Positions 23,737-32,147 of a DNA stretch of 64,000 bases are shown piece by piece. Position numbers and translations under genes: made by a program. The first letter of the stretch is position 1, and each line of letters begins with the position of its first letter. The notes beneath the pieces were generated by a model that was not told the DNA's origin, made no database searches, and saw nothing but the letters and a program-made list of their open reading frames with translations. This DNA is from Hyphomonas neptunium ATCC 15444 (GTDB taxonomy: Bacteria > Pseudomonadota > Alphaproteobacteria > Caulobacterales > Hyphomonadaceae). The stretch covers positions 558,001 through 622,000 of the forward strand of contig NC_008358.1 of NCBI RefSeq assembly GCF_000013025.1. Reading direction: 5' to 3'.

Positions 23737-24939
23737 TCATTTCGGGCAGATGATCGGCGCCGGTGTTCCGGCAAAGCGGGCCTGCGTCCATTTTATCAGC
23801 ACCGGCACGGTGGGCGCGTCTGGCCCGGTGATGGACACATGGTCCAGCGCGTCAAAAACCTGATAGTCGATGGCCTCCCCTGCGGCGCAGCGGTCGCGGG
23901 CATATCCGGCCTGCACCTTGGCGCTGACGACATCGTCGCGCCGCCCCTGCAGGATCAGCACCGGCGCGCCGAAGGGCCGGGTGGGGATATTCTCCGCAAG
24001 CCGCTTGCGGAACCGGGTGCCGGTATCGCCGCCGCGGAAGATCGATCCGCCGGAAAACCGGTTAGCCAGAAGAACCGCCGCCGGGGCGCTTCGGCCAGAG
24101 AGGCAGCGTTTGGAAATCTCATTTGCCTGCCAGCGTGCGCCCGGCTGCACGATCCCTGAGAAATAAAGATCGGGATAGGTGTCGGCATAGGCCCGCGCCA
24201 TGAAGGACGAAAACAGACGGCCTGCTGCGCCAGCCTCAAACTGCGCCACGATGGCGGGAATGTCCGCTGCCGGAGCAAGCGTGGCAATGCCGCGGATCTG
24301 TAGTTCCGGCGCGTAGCCCCGCGCCAGAATGGCGCTCCAGAGCGCGGCATGCCCGCCCTGGGAATACCCCCAGATGACGGTCTCCAGGGACAGTGTCAGT
24401 TCGGGAAGATCATGCGCGGCGCGCGCGGCGTCCAGCACCGAGCGCGCTTCCCCGTCGCCGATCAGATAGGGGTGGGGGCCGGCGGTCGTCAGCCCGGCAT
24501 AGTCGGTGGCGACATAGACCCAACCTTCGTCCAGCAACGCAGAAAGGCCGGGCACATCAGCAAAGGGATCGGCCTGCAGGGAGGCGCCACAGCCGGGCGC
24601 TGTTCCAAGCGTGCCATGCGCCCAGGCTACCATCCGGCGGGGGCCGGGATCTGTTTCAAGGCCCTTCCACATGACAATAGCGCTCGCCGTGGCGGGCACG
24701 CCGCCGCTCAGCGTTGTTGTGTAAAGGATGCGGCGCGCACTGGCGCCTTCCGGCAGGCCGCGCTTGTAGGCCTGCGATTTTATCAGCTGCCCTGGCCGCG
24801 CGTCTTCGGTCACATCAGCCTTAAAGAATCTCCCCGGCGCTGCTGGATAAGACCACAGCCATGCGCCGATCATGATTAACAGGACAAGGAGTGTCAGTCC
24901 CCCGACGATATTCCGCGCGAGCTTCATCCAGCTGGGCAT
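23737..24939 (-). CDS. Secretory lipase-family alpha/beta hydrolase
   Basis: Membrane-anchored or exported alpha/beta hydrolase. An N-terminal hydrophobic segment (NIVGGLTLLVLLIMIGAWLW) is followed by a LIP-type hydrolase domain. The nucleophile elbow is VIWGYSQGGHAALW (Ser in GYSQG). GRRDDVV and a late His in DALDHVSITGPDAP supply the probable Asp and His. The ATG at 24939 has GGGGAA upstream; a GTG at 24957 overlaps its own ribosome site and the frame extends that far. Related enzymes act on triacylglycerols or other esters. Confidence 0.8.
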   Translation of the reverse strand: MPSWMKLARNIVGGLTLLVLLIMIGAWLWSYPAAPGRFFKADVTEDARPGQLIKSQAYKRGLPEGASARRILYTTTLSGGVPATASAIVMWKGLETDPGPRRMVAWAHGTLGTAPGCGASLQADPFADVPGLSALLDEGWVYVATDYAGLTTAGPHPYLIGDGEARSVLDAARAAHDLPELTLSLETVIWGYSQGGHAALWSAILARGYAPELQIRGIATLAPAADIPAIVAQFEAGAAGRLFSSFMARAYADTYPDLYFSGIVQPGARWQANEISKRCLSGRSAPAAVLLANRFSGGSIFRGGDTGTRFRKRLAENIPTRPFGAPVLILQGRRDDVVSAKVQAGYARDRCAAGEAIDYQVFDALDHVSITGPDAPTVPVLIKWTQARFAGTPAPIICPK

Positions 24940-24955
24940 TGTCTGTTCCCCACTC

Positions 24956-24971
24956 ACCTCCTGCAGGAGGT
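24956..24971. promoter_or_regulatory. 16-bp perfect palindrome containing a Shine-Dalgarno sequence
   Basis: ACCTCCTGCAGGAGGT lies between the lipase-like gene (minus) and the amidase gene (plus). On the minus strand it holds AGGAGGT just before the hydrolase start region. In RNA it could fold on the ribosome site; in DNA it could be an operator. Confidence 0.4.
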
Positions 24972-25061
24972 CTGGTAGAATCTAACAGAATCGGCGCAGC
25001 GCCGCCAGCGCCGCCTTTGGGGCGCTGGCCGAATGTGCCTGCGCGCGCTAGTCTGGCGCCC

Positions 25062-25898
25062 ATGAAACTCACCGCCGCCTGTATCCAGATGCGCTCGGGC
25101 ACCGAGCCTGAAGCAAACCTCGCCGCCGCCACCGCGCTCATCCGGCAGGCCGCCGGGCAAGGCGCGCGCTTCATCGCCACGCCCGAGATGACAAACCTGC
25201 TGGACATCCGCCCCGGCATGGCCCGCCCGAAAGTGCGCACAGAGGCGCAGGATGAAAGCCTGCCGGCGTTCCGCGCGCTTGCGTCAGAGCTCGGCATCAC
25301 GCTGCTCATCGGCTCCCTGGCGATTGCGCTGGAAGGGGAGGACCGCTTCGCCAATCGCTCCTTCCTTATCGGGCCGGACGGCGGCGTCCTCGCCCGCTAT
25401 GACAAGATCCATATGTTCGATGTCGAGGTTGGCGACGGCCAGAACTACCGGGAGTCCCGCGCTTACCGCCCCGGTGAAACCGCCGTGCTCGCCGCTGCGC
25501 CCTTCGGAAAGCTCGGCCTCACCATCTGCTATGATCTCCGCTTCCCGCATCTCCACCGCGCGCTCGCCAAGGCGGGCGCCGACATCCTCACTATCCCCGC
25601 CGCCTTCACGAAGGTCACCGGCGAGGCTCACTGGCATACGCTGGTGCGCGCCCGCGCCATCGAGACGGGATGTTTCGTGATTGCGCCCGCGCAGGCGGGT
25701 AAACACGAGGACGGGCGCGAGACCTTCGGCCATTCCCTCATCGTCTCGCCCTGGGGCGAGGTGCTGGCCGAAGGCAGCGCGACAGAGCCGGGCATCGTGA
25801 TGGCGGAGATTGACCTCGCAGACGTCGCCAAGGCGCGCAGCCGTATTCCTGCGCTGGGCAATGAGCAGACCTTCAGCCTGAAGACGTTTGGCGGTTAG
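25062..25898 (+). CDS. Nit1-type carbon-nitrogen hydrolase (probable deaminated glutathione amidase)
   Basis: Nitrilase-superfamily amidase of 278 residues with the catalytic triad in place: Glu in ATPEMTN, Lys in ARYDKIHMFDVEV and Cys in TICYDLRFPHLH. The KIHMFDV and ICYDLRFP wording matches the Nit1 branch, which hydrolyses deaminated glutathione, a metabolite-repair reaction. The ATG at 25062 gives the expected family length; an upstream in-frame extension reads as intergenic DNA. It converges on the polyamine genes with a 3-base gap. Confidence 0.88.
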   Translation: MKLTAACIQMRSGTEPEANLAAATALIRQAAGQGARFIATPEMTNLLDIRPGMARPKVRTEAQDESLPAFRALASELGITLLIGSLAIALEGEDRFANRSFLIGPDGGVLARYDKIHMFDVEVGDGQNYRESRAYRPGETAVLAAAPFGKLGLTICYDLRFPHLHRALAKAGADILTIPAAFTKVTGEAHWHTLVRARAIETGCFVIAPAQAGKHEDGRETFGHSLIVSPWGEVLAEGSATEPGIVMAEIDLADVAKARSRIPALGNEQTFSLKTFGG

Positions 25899-25901
25899 CC
25901 G

Positions 25902-27032
25902 TTAACGCCCCAGCCGCCGCCGGAACTCGCCATAGCCAAAGTCCGACACCTGCTCCACGCGCCCGTCTTCCCAGCGGATGACGAGATTGGCGAGCGGCGT
26001 TCCGTTAAAGGTGTTGGTCTTGACGAAGCTGTAATGCATCTGATCGGTGAAGATGATCGCGTCGCCCGGTTCCAGAGGCTTATCGAAGGAATAGTCCCCG
26101 ATCACATCGCCCGTCATGCAGGTCTTGCCGCCAAACCGGTACGTGTGCGCAAGCTCGCCCGGCTGCCCTGCGCCGATGACATCGGGCCGGTAGGGGACTT
26201 CCAGAACATCCGGCATATGCGTCGAGGCAGACGCGTCGAGGATCGCCAGATCCATCTCGTTCCAGTGCAGCGCCAGAACGGTCGAATGCAGCTCGCCGGT
26301 ATTGACCACCAGGCCCGCGCCCGGCTCCAGGACCACCTCAATGCCAAACCGCGCCTTGAACTTGTTGATGGCCCCGACCAACGCATCGACATCATAGCCC
26401 GGCTTGTTGAGGAAATGCCCGCCGCCGAAATTCACCGCCTTCACCTGTTCCAGATAAGGCGCGAAATGCTCCGACACGTATTCGATGAGGCCAACCGAGC
26501 CCTCCGCCATGCTCTCGCACAGCGCATGCACATGGAAAATATCCACGCCCGACCAGTTCACCTGCACCAGCTTTGACGGTACCTCGCCAAACCGGCTCGT
26601 CGGCGCGGTGGGATTATACAAATCCCCGCCCAGCGTCGCATTGGAATAGCCGGGGTTCACCCGCAGGCCGACATGGCATCCCGCATCGCGCGCAATGTCG
26701 CCAAACCGGCCCAGCTGCTCGGCCGAATTGAAATAGATGTGCTGTGCCACCTTCGTCAGACGGCGGACTTCATCTTCGGTGTAGGCGGGCGAATAGACAT
26801 GCACTTCCTTGCCAAACTCCTCGGCGCCCATGATCGCTTCCTGCTCGCCGCTGGCCGTCGTGCCATCGAGATAATCGCGCATCAGGGGGAAGGCCGCCGG
26901 CATGGCGAAGGCCTTGGTCGCGAGCAACACCTTGCAACCGGCCTCCGCGCGCACACGCTGGGCCGTCTCCAGATTTTTCCGCAGGCGGGCAATATCGAGA
27001 ACGAAGCAGGGGGTTTGAATCTCAGGTGTCAT
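25902..27032 (-). CDS. nspC: Carboxynorspermidine/carboxyspermidine decarboxylase
   Basis: PLP-dependent alanine-racemase-fold decarboxylase that completes the alternative spermidine/norspermidine route. The 376 residues contain the PLP lysine segment KVLLATKAFAMP, GLRVNPGYSNA, VNFGGGHFLNKPGYD, EPGAGLVVNTG and the late CMTGDVIGDYSF. All are typical of CANSDC. It is in one minus-strand unit with its partner dehydrogenase, separated only by a small membrane-protein gene, with which it overlaps by 11 bp. Confidence 0.93.
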   Translation of the reverse strand: MTPEIQTPCFVLDIARLRKNLETAQRVRAEAGCKVLLATKAFAMPAAFPLMRDYLDGTTASGEQEAIMGAEEFGKEVHVYSPAYTEDEVRRLTKVAQHIYFNSAEQLGRFGDIARDAGCHVGLRVNPGYSNATLGGDLYNPTAPTSRFGEVPSKLVQVNWSGVDIFHVHALCESMAEGSVGLIEYVSEHFAPYLEQVKAVNFGGGHFLNKPGYDVDALVGAINKFKARFGIEVVLEPGAGLVVNTGELHSTVLALHWNEMDLAILDASASTHMPDVLEVPYRPDVIGAGQPGELAHTYRFGGKTCMTGDVIGDYSFDKPLEPGDAIIFTDQMHYSFVKTNTFNGTPLANLVIRWEDGRVEQVSDFGYGEFRRRLGR

Positions 27033-27276
27033 TCGTTTTTTCGCGCTTCATGAAATTGAGGAAGGTGAAAACCCAGGTCAGCAGAAATACCGATGCGAAC
27101 TTGGCCAGAAAATCCGGCGCCGCCGCGATCATCTGGCCGATCGGTTCAAGCTCGTCTCCGATCACTATCCGGACCACAAGGATCACGACCGCCGCCAGTG
27201 CCGCGAAAGCGGCCATGAAGGCCAGTGCCGCCAGGCATGACTTCAGGAGAACGGGGGCGATCCTCGCGGGCTTCAA
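27022..27276 (-). CDS. Small two-helix membrane protein in the polyamine unit
   Basis: 84 residues with two hydrophobic helices (about 13-40 and 56-72) separated by DELEPIGQMIAAAPDF, and a charged tail KREKTNDT. It starts 3 bases after the stop of the carboxynorspermidine synthase gene and overlaps the nspC start by 11 bp. Such tight spacing argues for a real, translationally coupled gene. No family recognised. It might be a membrane tether or a transport accessory; this is speculation. Confidence 0.6.
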   Translation of the reverse strand: MKPARIAPVLLKSCLAALAFMAAFAALAAVVILVVRIVIGDELEPIGQMIAAAPDFLAKFASVFLLTWVFTFLNFMKREKTNDT

Positions 27277-27279
27277 GGT

Positions 27280-28494
27280 TCAGGTCTTCACCTCAAACAG
27301 CAGATCCTGATCGCCCGGCGCGACATCCACAATCGTCGTCGGCAGGCCGCGCTGGGCTACGTCGTCGAGGAAGGGCTTGGCCGGGAATTCCTCGACATTA
27401 AACACGCCGGGGCCTTTCCAGATGCCCTTGAAGAACATCGCCGCGCCCGACACTGGCGGTACGCCGGTTGTGTAGGATACTGCCTGGGCGCCAACTTCCC
27501 TGTTGGTCTCGGCATGGTCGCAGACGTTGTATAGCATCTTGGCAATCTGCTTGCCATCCTTCTTGCCACGGATGATCACGCCGATCGACGTCTTGCCTGT
27601 ATAGCCCTCGGCGAGTGAGGAGGGCGGGGGCAGCAGGTCGCGCAGGAACTCCATCGGAATGATGTCCATGCCCTTATGCTTGATCGGCTCCAGGCTGATC
27701 AGGCCAATGGATTTGAACACTTCAAGGTGCTTGATGTAGGCGTCGCCAAACGTCATCCAGAAGCGGATCTGTTTCAGCCCGCGGATGTTCTTCACAAGGC
27801 TTTCTTCTTCCTCATGATAGATGAGGTAGGAGGCGCGCGGGCCGACTTCGGGATAGTCCACCATCGTCTTGATGCTGAGCGCCGGGATTTCGATCCACTC
27901 GCCATTCTTCCAGTATTTGCCGTCCTGCGTCACTTCACGCAGGTTGATCTCCGGGTTGAAGTTCGTGGCAAAGGTCTTGCCGTGGTCGCCGGCATTGCAG
28001 TCCACGATGTCGATATATTCGATCTCGTCGAACAAATGCTCCTGCGCATAGGCGCACCAGACGTTCGAGACGCCGGGGTCAAACCCGCAGCCGAGAATGG
28101 CAGTGAGGCCCGCTGCCTTGAACCGCTCCTGATAGGCCCACTGCCAGGAATATTCGAACTTCGCCACTTCGCGTGGCTCATAGTTTGCGGTGTCGAGATA
28201 GCTCACCCCTGCCTCAAGGCAGGCATCCATGATCGGCAGGTCCTGATAGGGCAGGGCCATGTTGATCACGAGGTCGGGTTTCACCTTGTTGATGAGCGCC
28301 ACAGTCGCGGCCACGTCATCGGCGTCCACCTGCGCAATCTCGATGGGGCTCACGCATTCCTTCGCGACCTTTTCGCAGCTCGCAATCCGGCGCGAGGCCA
28401 GCGTGATGTGCTTGAAGGTATCGCGGTCCATCGCGCATTTCTTGGCGACGACCGAACCGGCTGCGCCGGCGCCGATGATGAGAACTCTGTCCAT
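27280..28494 (-). CDS. Carboxynorspermidine synthase (saccharopine dehydrogenase family)
   Basis: NADPH-dependent reductive condensation of aspartate semialdehyde with a diamine to give carboxy(nor)spermidine. The 404 residues start with the Rossmann fingerprint VLIIGAGAAGSVVAKKCA, and contain TILGCGFDPGVSNVWCAYAQ and ITTIVDVAPGD-like terminal strands typical of Lys1-type dehydrogenases. Pairing with a CANSDC decarboxylase fixes the role in polyamine rather than lysine metabolism. It is the first gene of the three-gene minus-strand unit. Confidence 0.92.
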   Translation of the reverse strand: MDRVLIIGAGAAGSVVAKKCAMDRDTFKHITLASRRIASCEKVAKECVSPIEIAQVDADDVAATVALINKVKPDLVINMALPYQDLPIMDACLEAGVSYLDTANYEPREVAKFEYSWQWAYQERFKAAGLTAILGCGFDPGVSNVWCAYAQEHLFDEIEYIDIVDCNAGDHGKTFATNFNPEINLREVTQDGKYWKNGEWIEIPALSIKTMVDYPEVGPRASYLIYHEEEESLVKNIRGLKQIRFWMTFGDAYIKHLEVFKSIGLISLEPIKHKGMDIIPMEFLRDLLPPPSSLAEGYTGKTSIGVIIRGKKDGKQIAKMLYNVCDHAETNREVGAQAVSYTTGVPPVSGAAMFFKGIWKGPGVFNVEEFPAKPFLDDVAQRGLPTTIVDVAPGDQDLLFEVKT

Positions 28495-28589
28495 ATCTGG
28501 GCTAACTCCCGGAAAGGGTTGAAACTATGCGCCTCCCTTAGGGCAGTTTGAACCCCGGCGCTAGAAGGGGGACTAGATGGAGCGCAGCC

Positions 28590-28607
28590 TGTCATGCCAC
28601 AATGACA
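28590..28607. promoter_or_regulatory. Inverted repeat in the divergent polyamine/ABM promoter region
   Basis: TGTCAT-GCCACA-ATGACA lies 26 bases before the ABM gene start and 95 bases before the divergent synthase. The half-site resembles CRP/FNR-type TGTCA, but spacing and symmetry do not fit a standard site exactly. Confidence 0.35.
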
Positions 28608-28632
28608 CGGCTGTGACGGGGAGAGAGGGGCC

Positions 28633-28953
28633 ATGATCGCAAACACGCCAGAGGCGCCCTATTGGGCCGTCATCTTCACCGCGATTTTCTCGGGCCGGGA
28701 AGAAGCCGAATACGCCGAAACCGCCGAAGCGATGGTCACCCTTGCCCATACCATGCCCGGCTTCCTTGGGTATGAGTCCGCGCAAGGCGAGGGCGGCCTC
28801 GAAATCACCGTCTCTTATTGGGAGAGCGAAGACGCCATCCGCGCCTGGAAGCGAAACGCCGACCACCTGGCCGCCCAGAAGCGCGGCCGCGAAGCCTTCT
28901 ATTCGGCTTACACGATCCGGGTGGCGATGGTGGAAAGAGCCTACGGGTTCTGA
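28633..28953 (+). CDS. ABM-domain protein (antibiotic biosynthesis monooxygenase family)
   Basis: 106-residue ABM/ferredoxin-like domain. MVTLAHTMPGFLGYESAQ, ITVSYWESEDAIRAWKRNADH and LAAQKRGREAFYSAYTIRVAMVERAYGF form the canonical pattern, including the C-terminal tract common in IsdG/YqjZ-like members. It has no signal peptide, unlike the ABM protein near recF. It stands alone, divergent from the polyamine unit. It probably binds a small aromatic or heme-like ligand; reaction unknown. Confidence 0.85.
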   Translation: MIANTPEAPYWAVIFTAIFSGREEAEYAETAEAMVTLAHTMPGFLGYESAQGEGGLEITVSYWESEDAIRAWKRNADHLAAQKRGREAFYSAYTIRVAMVERAYGF

Positions 28954-28969
28954 GCCAGCTTGCGGGCGC

Positions 28970-29350
28970 TCAAAGGCGCGCCATGGCCTCGAAGAATTCG
29001 TCGGCGGTCATCCAGGCGCCGGCCGTCTGGCCAGGGCTGATGGATAGCGCGATGCGGCGGGACTGGTTGGCAAACTGGACACGCAGAAACTGTTCAAACG
29101 CCAGCGTCAGGCCGGCGGGTGTGCGAGGGTCATCCCCGGCGGGCCGCCAGGCGAGGACGTCCTCAAGGAACGCCTCAACAAGGTCATCCCCGGCGTCGAG
29201 GTTGCCATTAAACAGCATCGCACACGCGCGAAGGCCCGGAAGACAGTAAATGGCGCAGTCTGCGATGGTCTCAAAATGACCCTTATCCCGCCTTAGTTCT
29301 CGCCACTTTAAATTGATTTCGGTTGAAATCCCGTGTCGGGGAGCATTCAT
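28970..29350 (-). CDS. Truncated sigma-factor-like protein (region 2 only)
   Basis: 126 residues. The core ADCAIYCLPGLRACAMLF followed by NLDAGDDLVEAFLEDVLAWR closely follows ECF/EcfG region 2 (LPxLRxFAxxLTGxxxxADDLVQETLLRAL) and the sigma-like N-terminus of PhyR. The rest does not resemble the promoter-binding region 4, so it cannot be a full sigma factor. The ATG at 29350 has GGAGG seven bases upstream. A perfect EcfG-type promoter lies 120 bp in front. It may be a decoy, anti-anti-sigma or stress-module component, or a relic. The homology is by eye and should be tested structurally. Confidence 0.55.
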   Translation of the reverse strand: MNAPRHGISTEINLKWRELRRDKGHFETIADCAIYCLPGLRACAMLFNGNLDAGDDLVEAFLEDVLAWRPAGDDPRTPAGLTLAFEQFLRVQFANQSRRIALSISPGQTAGAWMTADEFFEAMARL

Positions 29351-29468
29351 GGCTAATCCTCCCATATCGATCGCAGGCCAAATGCCTTGATCTGCGCATA
29401 TTGCGCCATATTACGCCTTTTTTCGCATTCATAGTGCATGATGGTTTCCCCATACTGAGACGCTCTGG

Positions 29469-29493
29469 AACGGCTCAGATAGGGGCTAGTTCC
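29469..29493 (-). promoter_or_regulatory. EcfG-type general stress promoter
   Basis: On the minus strand GGAAC (29489-29493), 16 bases, CGTT (29469-29472). This is the exact alphaproteobacterial EcfG/SigT consensus (GGAAC-N16/17-CGTT). It points at the truncated sigma-like gene, with an untranslated leader of about 110 bases. Confidence 0.65.
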
Positions 29494-29683
29494 CGCGTTT
29501 TGCAGTTCTGAATTGAATTTTCTGTCAGTGCGCCCTGCGGGCCACACACCTATAGAGGGTGCTTTGCGCTTTCCCCGCTCACCGGATCAGGCGTATGGTT
29601 TCCCCAAGGGCAGTTTTTAAGAGCCGCCTGATAACGACGCAGGGGCTCACTCCGGGCCTCCGCGCATAGGAAGGATACCCAGA

Positions 29684-29938
29684 ATGACCCTTGAAAGTAT
29701 TCTGATTTTTCTGCTGATCGGCGCAGTCGCCGGCTGGCTTGCCGGCCTCATCGTCAAAGGCTTCGGCTTTGGCCTCGTTGGTAACATCGTCATCGGCATC
29801 ATTGGTGCCTTCATTGCCGGCTTTCTGTTTCCGGCTCTGAATGTCAGCCTCGGTTCCGGTATTGTTGCCGCGATCATTCACGCCACGATCGGGGCAGTTA
29901 TCCTGCTCCTGGTCGTCAGGGTCATAAAACGCGCCTGA
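29684..29938 (+). CDS. GlsB/YeaQ/YmgE-family stress membrane protein
   Basis: 84-residue, three-helix inner-membrane protein. The Gly-rich motif [26 protein letters not shown], given here as the first 26 residues after LIFLLI, and the repeated [13 protein letters not shown] are typical of the family once called transglycosylase-associated. Members are induced in general stress. The start ATG has AGGAAGG upstream. It is divergent from the sigma-like gene with about 330 bases between, in which I find an EcfG promoter only for the minus strand. A terminator follows. Confidence 0.9.
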
Positions 29939-29958
29939 CGCGTCTCTGAACGGACTGA

Positions 29959-29992
29959 CTGCCTGCCCGGCAATCCGGGCGGGCAGTTCTTC
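29959..29992 (+). terminator. Terminator after the GlsB-type gene
   Basis: CTGCCTGCCCGG (29959-29970), loop CAAT, CCGGGCGGGCAG (29975-29986), then TTCTT. 12-bp stem with one mismatch. Confidence 0.65.
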
Positions 29993-30074
29993 CCGCACCG
30001 CCTTAACCAACAAACACTGGCGATCCCCCCAAAAACGCGCTATGCGGCGCCCTTTCTTTTGCGGGGCCGCGCCC

Positions 30075-31001
30075 ATGACGATCCGCCACTTCCTCGACAT
30101 CTGGCCGCTTGAGAGCGCAGAGCTTCGTGCGATCCTCGATCAGGCACACGCCATGAAGAAGGCCCGTGCCGGCTGGCCGAAGGGCAAGATTGATGCGGGC
30201 GCGCCGCTCGATGGCCACACGCTGGCGATGATTTTCGAGAAATCCTCCACGCGCACCCGCTTCTCCTTCGACATGGCAATGCGCCAGCTCGGCGGCTCGT
30301 CGATCACGGCGACATCCAACGACATGCAGCTTGGCCGCGGTGAAACCGTGGAAGATACCGCCAAGGTGCTCTCGCGCTTTGTCGATGCCGTGATGATCCG
30401 CGCCAATGACCATGCCGATGTCGAGGCATTTGCCGACGCCGCCAGCGTCCCGGTCATCAACGGCCTCACGGACCGCTCCCACCCCTGCCAGATCATGGCA
30501 GACCTGATGACGCTGGAAGAACACGGCCTGACGCTCCGGGGCGCGCGCCTTGCCTGGGTTGGCGATGGCAATAATGTCTGCGCCAGCTTCATCCATGCCG
30601 CGCCCAAATTCGGCTTCTCGCTGGCGGTCGGCACACCCAAACGCTTTGCTCCGGATGAGGACGATCTGGAAATCGCCGCCGAGCTTCAGGGCCGGATCGA
30701 CCTTTATGAGACCGCCGAGGAAGCCGTCGCCGGCGCCGATGTCGTCATCGCGGACACCTTTGTGTCGATGGGCGACGTGGACGCCGAACGCCGCCTCGAA
30801 ATCCTCGACCCCTACGCGGTCACCGAGGAGCTGATGGAACTGGCCGCTGGCGGGGCAAAATTCCTGCACTGCCTCCCGGCTCACCGGGGCGAGGAAGTCG
30901 ATGCCGAAGTGATCGACGGTCCGGCCAGCCTCGTCTTCGACGAAGCGGAAAACCGCCTCCACGCCCAGAAAGCCATCCTGCGCTGGTGTCTCGGTAAATA
31001 A
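30075..31001 (+). CDS. argF: Ornithine carbamoyltransferase
   Basis: Catalyses carbamoyl phosphate plus ornithine to citrulline in arginine synthesis. The 308 residues from the ATG at 30075 contain the carbamoyl-phosphate loop [25 protein letters not shown], the [11 protein letters not shown] motif, [14 protein letters not shown] and the ornithine-binding loop [13 protein letters not shown]. All catalytic residues are intact. It is followed by a radical SAM gene and hslO on the same strand. In related genomes argD usually precedes it; here argD is about 10 kb upstream. Confidence 0.96.
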
Positions 31002-31079
31002 ATTTGGGACGTAAGCCCGGCCATCACTTTCCCGCGCGCCCCGCTTGGCGGGCAGGGGCACGCGCCTTAGGGTTCTCTC

Positions 31080-32015
31080 ATGGCTGACACATTCCACCCG
31101 CCCGCAAAATTCTCCCACCCGGACGTCACCGCCAAGGGTGAGACCCGCGCCAGCGTCGGCTGGAGCGGCCTCAAGACCCTGTGGCTGAACACCGGCACGC
31201 TCTGCAATATCGAATGCGCCAACTGCTATATCGAGAGCAGCCCGAAGAATGACCGGCTGGTCTATCTCACCCTCGCAGACGTGTTGCCCTTCCTGGATGA
31301 GCTGACCGAGCAGGCCGAAATCGGCATTACGGGCGGCGAGCCCTTCATGTGCCCGGACATTCTCGCCATCATGGGCGCGGCGCTGGTGCGGGGTCACAGC
31401 CTGCTCGTGCTGACCAATGCCATGCGCCCGATGATGCGCCCGCGCGTTCAGGCCGGTCTCAAGGATCTGGCCGCCCGCTATGGCGCCCGCATGACGCTGC
31501 GGGTCTCCCTCGATTCCCATGATGCGGCCTTGAACGATGCCGAGCGCGGCGAGGGCGCCTTTGCCGAGGCGTGTACCGGGCTTGCCTGGCTGGCGCAGGC
31601 CGGCATTCCGGTGGCAATCGCCGGCCGCCAATCCCTGCACGAAAGCGAGGACGCCGCCCGCGAAGGCTACCGCGCCCTCATCGCCAGCCTCGGCCTCACC
31701 CTGAACGCCGATGACGCCAAACAGCTCGTCCTCTTTCCCGAGATGATCGCCCGCGATGATCCCCCGGAAATCACCACCGCCTGCTGGGGCATTCTGAACA
31801 AGGCGCCTGACTCCATCATGTGCTCCAGCCAGCGCATGGTCGTGCGCCGCAAGGGCGCCTCTGCCCCGCGCGTGCTGGCCTGCACGCTGCTGGTCGACGA
31901 CCCCGCCTTCGACCTGGGCAACACCCTGGCCGAAGCCACCGCCGCGCCCGTCAAGCTCAACCACCCCTGGTGCGCCAGCTTCTGCGTCCTGGGCGGGGCG
32001 AGCTGTTCGGCCTGA
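31080..32015 (+). CDS. Radical SAM protein with a C-terminal cysteine cluster
   Basis: 311 residues. The [4Fe-4S]/SAM motif is CNIECANC at about residues 42-49, followed by the GGE-type ITGGEPFMCPDIL and VSLDSHDA of the TIM barrel. The last 90 residues hold seven or more cysteines (TACWG, IMCSS, LACTLL, CASFCVLGGASCSA). This suggests an auxiliary iron-sulfur site of the SPASM/Twitch type, ending right at the C-terminus. It lies between argF and hslO, all co-directional with gaps of 78 and 132 bases. No peptide substrate gene is seen. Substrate unknown. Confidence 0.8.
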   Translation: MADTFHPPAKFSHPDVTAKGETRASVGWSGLKTLWLNTGTLCNIECANCYIESSPKNDRLVYLTLADVLPFLDELTEQAEIGITGGEPFMCPDILAIMGAALVRGHSLLVLTNAMRPMMRPRVQAGLKDLAARYGARMTLRVSLDSHDAALNDAERGEGAFAEACTGLAWLAQAGIPVAIAGRQSLHESEDAAREGYRALIASLGLTLNADDAKQLVLFPEMIARDDPPEITTACWGILNKAPDSIMCSSQRMVVRRKGASAPRVLACTLLVDDPAFDLGNTLAEATAAPVKLNHPWCASFCVLGGASCSA

Positions 32016-32147
32016 GGATACCGGCAAAGCTGAGGCAAATCATGCCATTGCGGCCTCCCCCTTGTCCTTCGGCACCCTCGCTGCCACATGGGGCGCCTTG
32101 AGCTTCGCTCAGCCCGCTCCCACGCCCCCTGAAAGCCCGTAAGGGAC

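Noticed and set aside
32016-32147. REP-like element between the radical SAM gene and hslO
   Set aside because: CCTCCCCC...CTTCGGCACC...GGGGCG wording hints at a decayed dispersed repeat, but arms do not pair well enough to call.
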